Positions 61,720 to 64,000 of a stretch of DNA of 64,000 bases are shown in pieces. Positions within the stretch are counted from its first letter, which is position 1, and every line of letters starts with the position of its first letter. The notes under the pieces were generated by a model. That model saw only the letters and a list, made by a program, of their open reading frames with translations, had not been told where the DNA came from and did not search any database. A program made the translations under genes and the position numbers. The DNA is from JAGNXB01 sp964471595 (lineage in GTDB: Bacteria; Bacteroidota; Bacteroidia; Chitinophagales; Saprospiraceae), in contig CAYYGN010000006.1 in assembly GCA_964471595.1 (NCBI GenBank), positions 1-64,000 on the forward strand. Direction: 5' to 3'.

Positions 61720-61829
61720 TTTCAGTTGAATTGTTTTTTCGAAGTGTCTTTTCTAAATATCCGAAAATGTGTTGGTGCTTTGGCGATGTGGCAGATAGAC
61801 AGCCATCACCATCCACCCCTGTTAGTTCT

Positions 61830-62441
61830 TCAGACCCCCATAGGTGCCTTCAGTTTTTTCAACGAGACCTTGTCCAACTCCACCAGGACCCGGCATTGGA
61901 GGCCTTCCAGCGTCAAAATGATACGGGACCGGTTGTGGCGATCGGTGACCTGGCCCTGGTAGCCGGCCAACGGACCGGACATGATCTCCACCCGGTCACC
62001 GGGATGAAAGGCCTCCCGCACCAGCAGGACCGGCTTCTCCAAACCGGCCAGGATACGGATCAGTTGCACCTCACGCTCGCACAAACACACGGGATCCCGT
62101 CCGAACGTCAGGTAGCGGTACACATTGGGCAGCCGGAACACCTCCTTGCGGCGGTCCTCGTCCACTTCCACAAACACATAGCGGTGAAACATGACCATGT
62201 CCACCTTTTTCTTGCGGTCACACCAGATCCTGACTTGTCGCTGTACCGGCACATAGGCCGGTATGCCCAGCCGGGTCAACTGGGCTGCCACCTTCTTTTC
62301 CGTCCGGGGTCGTACCAAAAGGACATGCCAGGCTCTCTCCGTTTGCACCACGGGTTCCTGCCTGCCGGTGATGCGGGGAGCAGGCAACAGGAGGATGGGT
62401 TGGCCGGTCGGCATGGGAGCAAGGATTTTGTCCGGGAGCAT
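61830..62441 (-). CDS. UpxY-type NusG-like transcription antiterminator
   Basis: This NusG paralogue of about 203 residues has the NGN domain (AWHVLLVRPRTEKKVAAQLT, FHRYVFVEVDEDRRKEVF) and a KOW motif (FHPGDRVEIMSGPLAGYQGQ). In Bacteroidota, UpxY proteins sit at the head of capsule or exopolysaccharide operons and prevent early termination. Here nothing of that kind follows in the next 2 kb, so it is an orphan. The ATG at 62441 (MLPDKIL) is preferred; the frame is open to 62468. Confidence 0.88.
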   Translation of the reverse strand: MLPDKILAPMPTGQPILLLPAPRITGRQEPVVQTERAWHVLLVRPRTEKKVAAQLTRLGIPAYVPVQRQVRIWCDRKKKVDMVMFHRYVFVEVDEDRRKEVFRLPNVYRYLTFGRDPVCLCEREVQLIRILAGLEKPVLLVREAFHPGDRVEIMSGPLAGYQGQVTDRHNRSRIILTLEGLQCRVLVELDKVSLKKLKAPMGV

Positions 62442-62567
62442 GCCTCCTCCGAAGAGGTGGACCCACACACAGCGTGACGCATGATCCGTATGGGCCAGGG
62501 GAGGCGCTACGCCCGCCTAAAAATAGGGAAAATCAATAATTGTGGTGATGATGACCATCTATTTTAA

Positions 62568-62636
62568 GTCGAGTTGTACGGCGACCTTTTACGTCATGAC
62601 GTTTACTAAGACTCCAGGGGTTGGTAAACGTGTAGG
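62568..62636. repeat. Dispersed repeat A, copy 1
   Basis: It begins GTCGAGTTGTACGGCGAC and ends GGTAAACGTGTAG, and aligns without gaps to 63143-63211 with roughly 85-90% identity by eye. Confidence 0.8.
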
Positions 62637-62658
62637 TAATTTTTTGGCTGGTGCCAGG

Positions 62659-62711
62659 CTCATTGGTTTCGCCCGTTCTGCGTCGAGCTGTATGCCATTG
62701 AGGTCCGTCAG
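62659..62711. repeat. Dispersed repeats B and C, copy 1
   Basis: Unit B reads CTCATTGGTTTCGCCCGTTC and so on; unit C reads GAGCTGTATGCCATTGAGG and on through GTCCGTCAGG. In copy 2, C (63045-63072) comes before B (63120-63152), so the units have been shuffled. Confidence 0.75.
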
Positions 62712-63044
62712 GGGTTGTTCCTTTTCGAGGTGGCAAAAAGGAACCAAAAACCACTTGTCGCCGTAAGGCTCGCGGTGCTCCAGCCGATGATGCTGATCTA
62801 CTGGAGTTCCGTCATTGCGCATGGCGTAAGGCCGCCTCGAGGGCCAGCGCTGGTTTTCAGCGGGCGTGGTTTTCGGGGCCTGAGCAAGTGTGTTCTGCCT
62901 GGCAAAGGAGCATTCGCTCGTTCCGGCTCCCCGCTGAAAAAGGCGCACACTTGAAGGGTTGGCCCTCTCAGTGCCAGTGGCGAGCTGGACGGCGACGTTT
63001 TTTGTTCTGACATTATTCTTTTTCGTCTCGACCCTCAGACGATG

Positions 63045-63072
63045 AGTTGTATGCCCTTGAGGTCCGCCAGGA
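63045..63072. repeat. Dispersed repeat C, copy 2
   Basis: GAGTTGTATGCCCTTGAGG followed by TCCGCCAGG matches copy 1 at 62685-62711. Confidence 0.75.
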
Positions 63073-63119
63073 TGGAAGGAGGAATATCCTGGGCTATGGC
63101 GAATTGGGGGCCCCAACCC

Positions 63120-63211
63120 CTCATTGGTTTCACCCGTTCGGTGTCGAGCTGTGCGGCGACGTTTTACATCATGACGATTACTAAGCCTCCAGGGATAGGT
63201 AAACGTGTTGA
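63120..63211. repeat. Dispersed repeats B and A, copy 2
   Basis: Unit B (63120-63152) runs into unit A (63143-63211), sharing GTGTCGAGCTGT. Unit A ends GGTAAACGTGTTG. In copy 1 the order is A then B. Confidence 0.8.
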
Positions 63212-63300
63212 TTGCCCGGATCAAGCCGGGATGGTGGCAGACCGTATTCCGACCTGGTAGCGCGGACTGAAAAGGTTGTGGTTGGCCGGAAGGCAAGTGA

Positions 63301-64000
63301 TCAATCCACTACCATGGCGGCGCGGTCGAGCGTCTGTTGCTCCATATCGGCGGGGAGTTCGCGGAAGTTGTACTGCTGGTCGCGGAGCCGGGGTTCAAAG
63401 CCCGCATCCCGGATGGCCTGCTGGATCCCGTCGGCCGTAAACCGGAACGGAGCGCCGGCCGCGCTGACCACATTTTCCTCGATCATGATGCTGCCCCAAT
63501 CATTGGCGCCGGCATGCAGGCACACCTGGGCCACCTGTTTGCCGACCGTCAGCCAGGACGCCTGGACATTCACGACGTTGGGGAGCATGATGCGGCTCAT
63601 GGCGATCATGCGGACATACTCGTCACCCGTGCAGGTATTGCGGGCTCGTTTCAGACGGCGCAGGAGGGTGCCCTCGTCCTGGAAGGGCCAGGGGATAAAG
63701 GCCAGGAACCCTTTGGCATCGGCCGGTTTTTTGGCCTGCACCTCGCGGAGGCGGACGAAGTGCTCCATCCGCTCCAGGTTGGTCTCGATATGGCCAAACA
63801 TCATGGTGGCTGAGGTGGTCAGGCGGAGCTGGTGGGCCGCTTCCATGACGGCCAGCCACTCGTCGCCGCCGCATTTTCCTTTGGAGATCAGGCGGCGCAC
63901 CCGGTCGTCGAGAATTTCGGCGCCGGCACCGGGCAGGCTGTCCAGGCCGGCGTCCATCAAGGCCCGGAGGACTTCCGTATGGGTGCTTTTCTCGAGTTTG
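63301..64000 (-). CDS. mqnC: Cyclic dehypoxanthinyl futalosine synthase MqnC (3' part)
   Basis: This radical SAM enzyme of the futalosine menaquinone pathway is cut off by the window edge; the C-terminal 233 or so residues are here and the N-terminal cluster motif is outside. Family blocks seen: GAGAEILDDRVR, SATMMFGHIETNLERMEHFV, FLAFIPWPFQDEG, QASWLTVGKQVAQVCLHAGA and GSIMIEENVVSAAGAPF. MqnC is preferred over MqnE because of ASWLTVGKQ and MIEENVVSAAG. It shows the organism makes menaquinone by the futalosine route. Confidence 0.92.
   Translation of the reverse strand, partial: KLEKSTHTEVLRALMDAGLDSLPGAGAEILDDRVRRLISKGKCGGDEWLAVMEAAHQLRLTTSATMMFGHIETNLERMEHFVRLREVQAKKPADAKGFLAFIPWPFQDEGTLLRRLKRARNTCTGDEYVRMIAMSRIMLPNVVNVQASWLTVGKQVAQVCLHAGANDWGSIMIEENVVSAAGAPFRFTADGIQQAIRDAGFEPRLRDQQYNFRELPADMEQQTLDRAAMVVD

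Larger units (their letters stand above)
62469..63300. other. Intergenic region of degenerate repeats
   Basis: No intact gene is found. The 832 bases hold two copies of unit A (62568-62636, 63143-63211), two of unit B (62659-62691, 63120-63152), two of unit C (62685-62711, 63045-63072) and a partial A-like copy near 62985-63010. The minus strand has a 235-residue open frame (62589-63296) that repeats itself, for example DLNGIQLDAERAKPM, and looks like translated repeat. Confidence 0.7.

Noticed and set aside
62589..63296. Minus-strand frame of 235 residues
   Set aside because: It is translated repeat sequence repeating itself, with no known domain.
1..64000. tRNA, rRNA, tmRNA or riboswitch genes
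   Set aside because: None was recognised by eye in the intergenic regions; a covariance-model search could still find small RNAs.

Overview
The window reads as a high-GC chromosome segment of a member of the Bacteroidota, most likely Saprospiria-like. The evidence is type IX secretion (T9SS) sorting tails (35283-36671, 48743-49948), a DUF2723 membrane protein, an UpxY-type NusG paralogue, futalosine-pathway menaquinone synthesis (mqnC), several promoter -7 elements of the Bacteroidota form TAnnTTTG, and few Shine-Dalgarno sequences. No rRNA, tRNA, CRISPR array, IS transposase or phage gene was seen. A run of 100 Ns at 25056-25155 marks an assembly gap.

Layout. 1-1148: non-coding sequence with small repeats and a type II toxin-antitoxin remnant whose toxin is broken. 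1149-10758: mostly housekeeping genes: moaA and mobA (molybdenum cofactor), two exported cyclophilins, an LEA-like helical protein, cinA, birA, rsfS, ftsH and a GNAT acetyltransferase. 10766-36671: a large accessory locus (below). 36697-47190: hypotheticals, a CNNM/CBS protein, an HtrA protease, an HD-domain protein, a DUF2723-rpiB-M28 peptidase operon, a small DUF4834-like gene coupled to an RluA-type pseudouridine synthase, and a membrane protein. 47292-49948: an AT-rich exported protein and a beta-propeller T9SS cargo. 50030-62468: hipBA, a copper ATPase / extradiol dioxygenase / TRIC-channel operon, an SDR-YceI pair, an AraC regulator and small single genes, ending with an orphan UpxY. 62469-63300: an array of degenerate repeats. 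63301-64000: the 3' part of mqnC.

The accessory locus is the most interesting part. It holds four exported caspase-fold (peptidase C14) proteins with long TPR tails (15628-19056, 25951-28278, 29125-31368, 32729-34966), all with the His and Cys of the dyad. It also holds two CHASE2 sensor proteins with membrane helices but no cytoplasmic output domain, two exported M48-like metallopeptidases with TPRs, two exported beta-sandwich proteins (one with a 22-residue tandem repeat), three related lipoproteins placed directly downstream of caspase genes, and an ECF sigma / anti-sigma pair translationally coupled to an exported, probably outer-membrane, protein. I infer an envelope sensing and proteolysis system: CHASE2 and beta-sandwich proteins sensing or scaffolding, caspases and metallopeptidases as effectors, lipoproteins as partners, substrates or inhibitors, and the sigma/anti-sigma pair as a possible transcriptional arm. 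From memory, cyanobacteria have neighbourhoods joining CHAT-TPR proteins (also caspase-like), CHASE2, DUF928, FecR-like proteins and sigma factors; this could be a Bacteroidota counterpart. That comparison is inference and has not been tested by any search.
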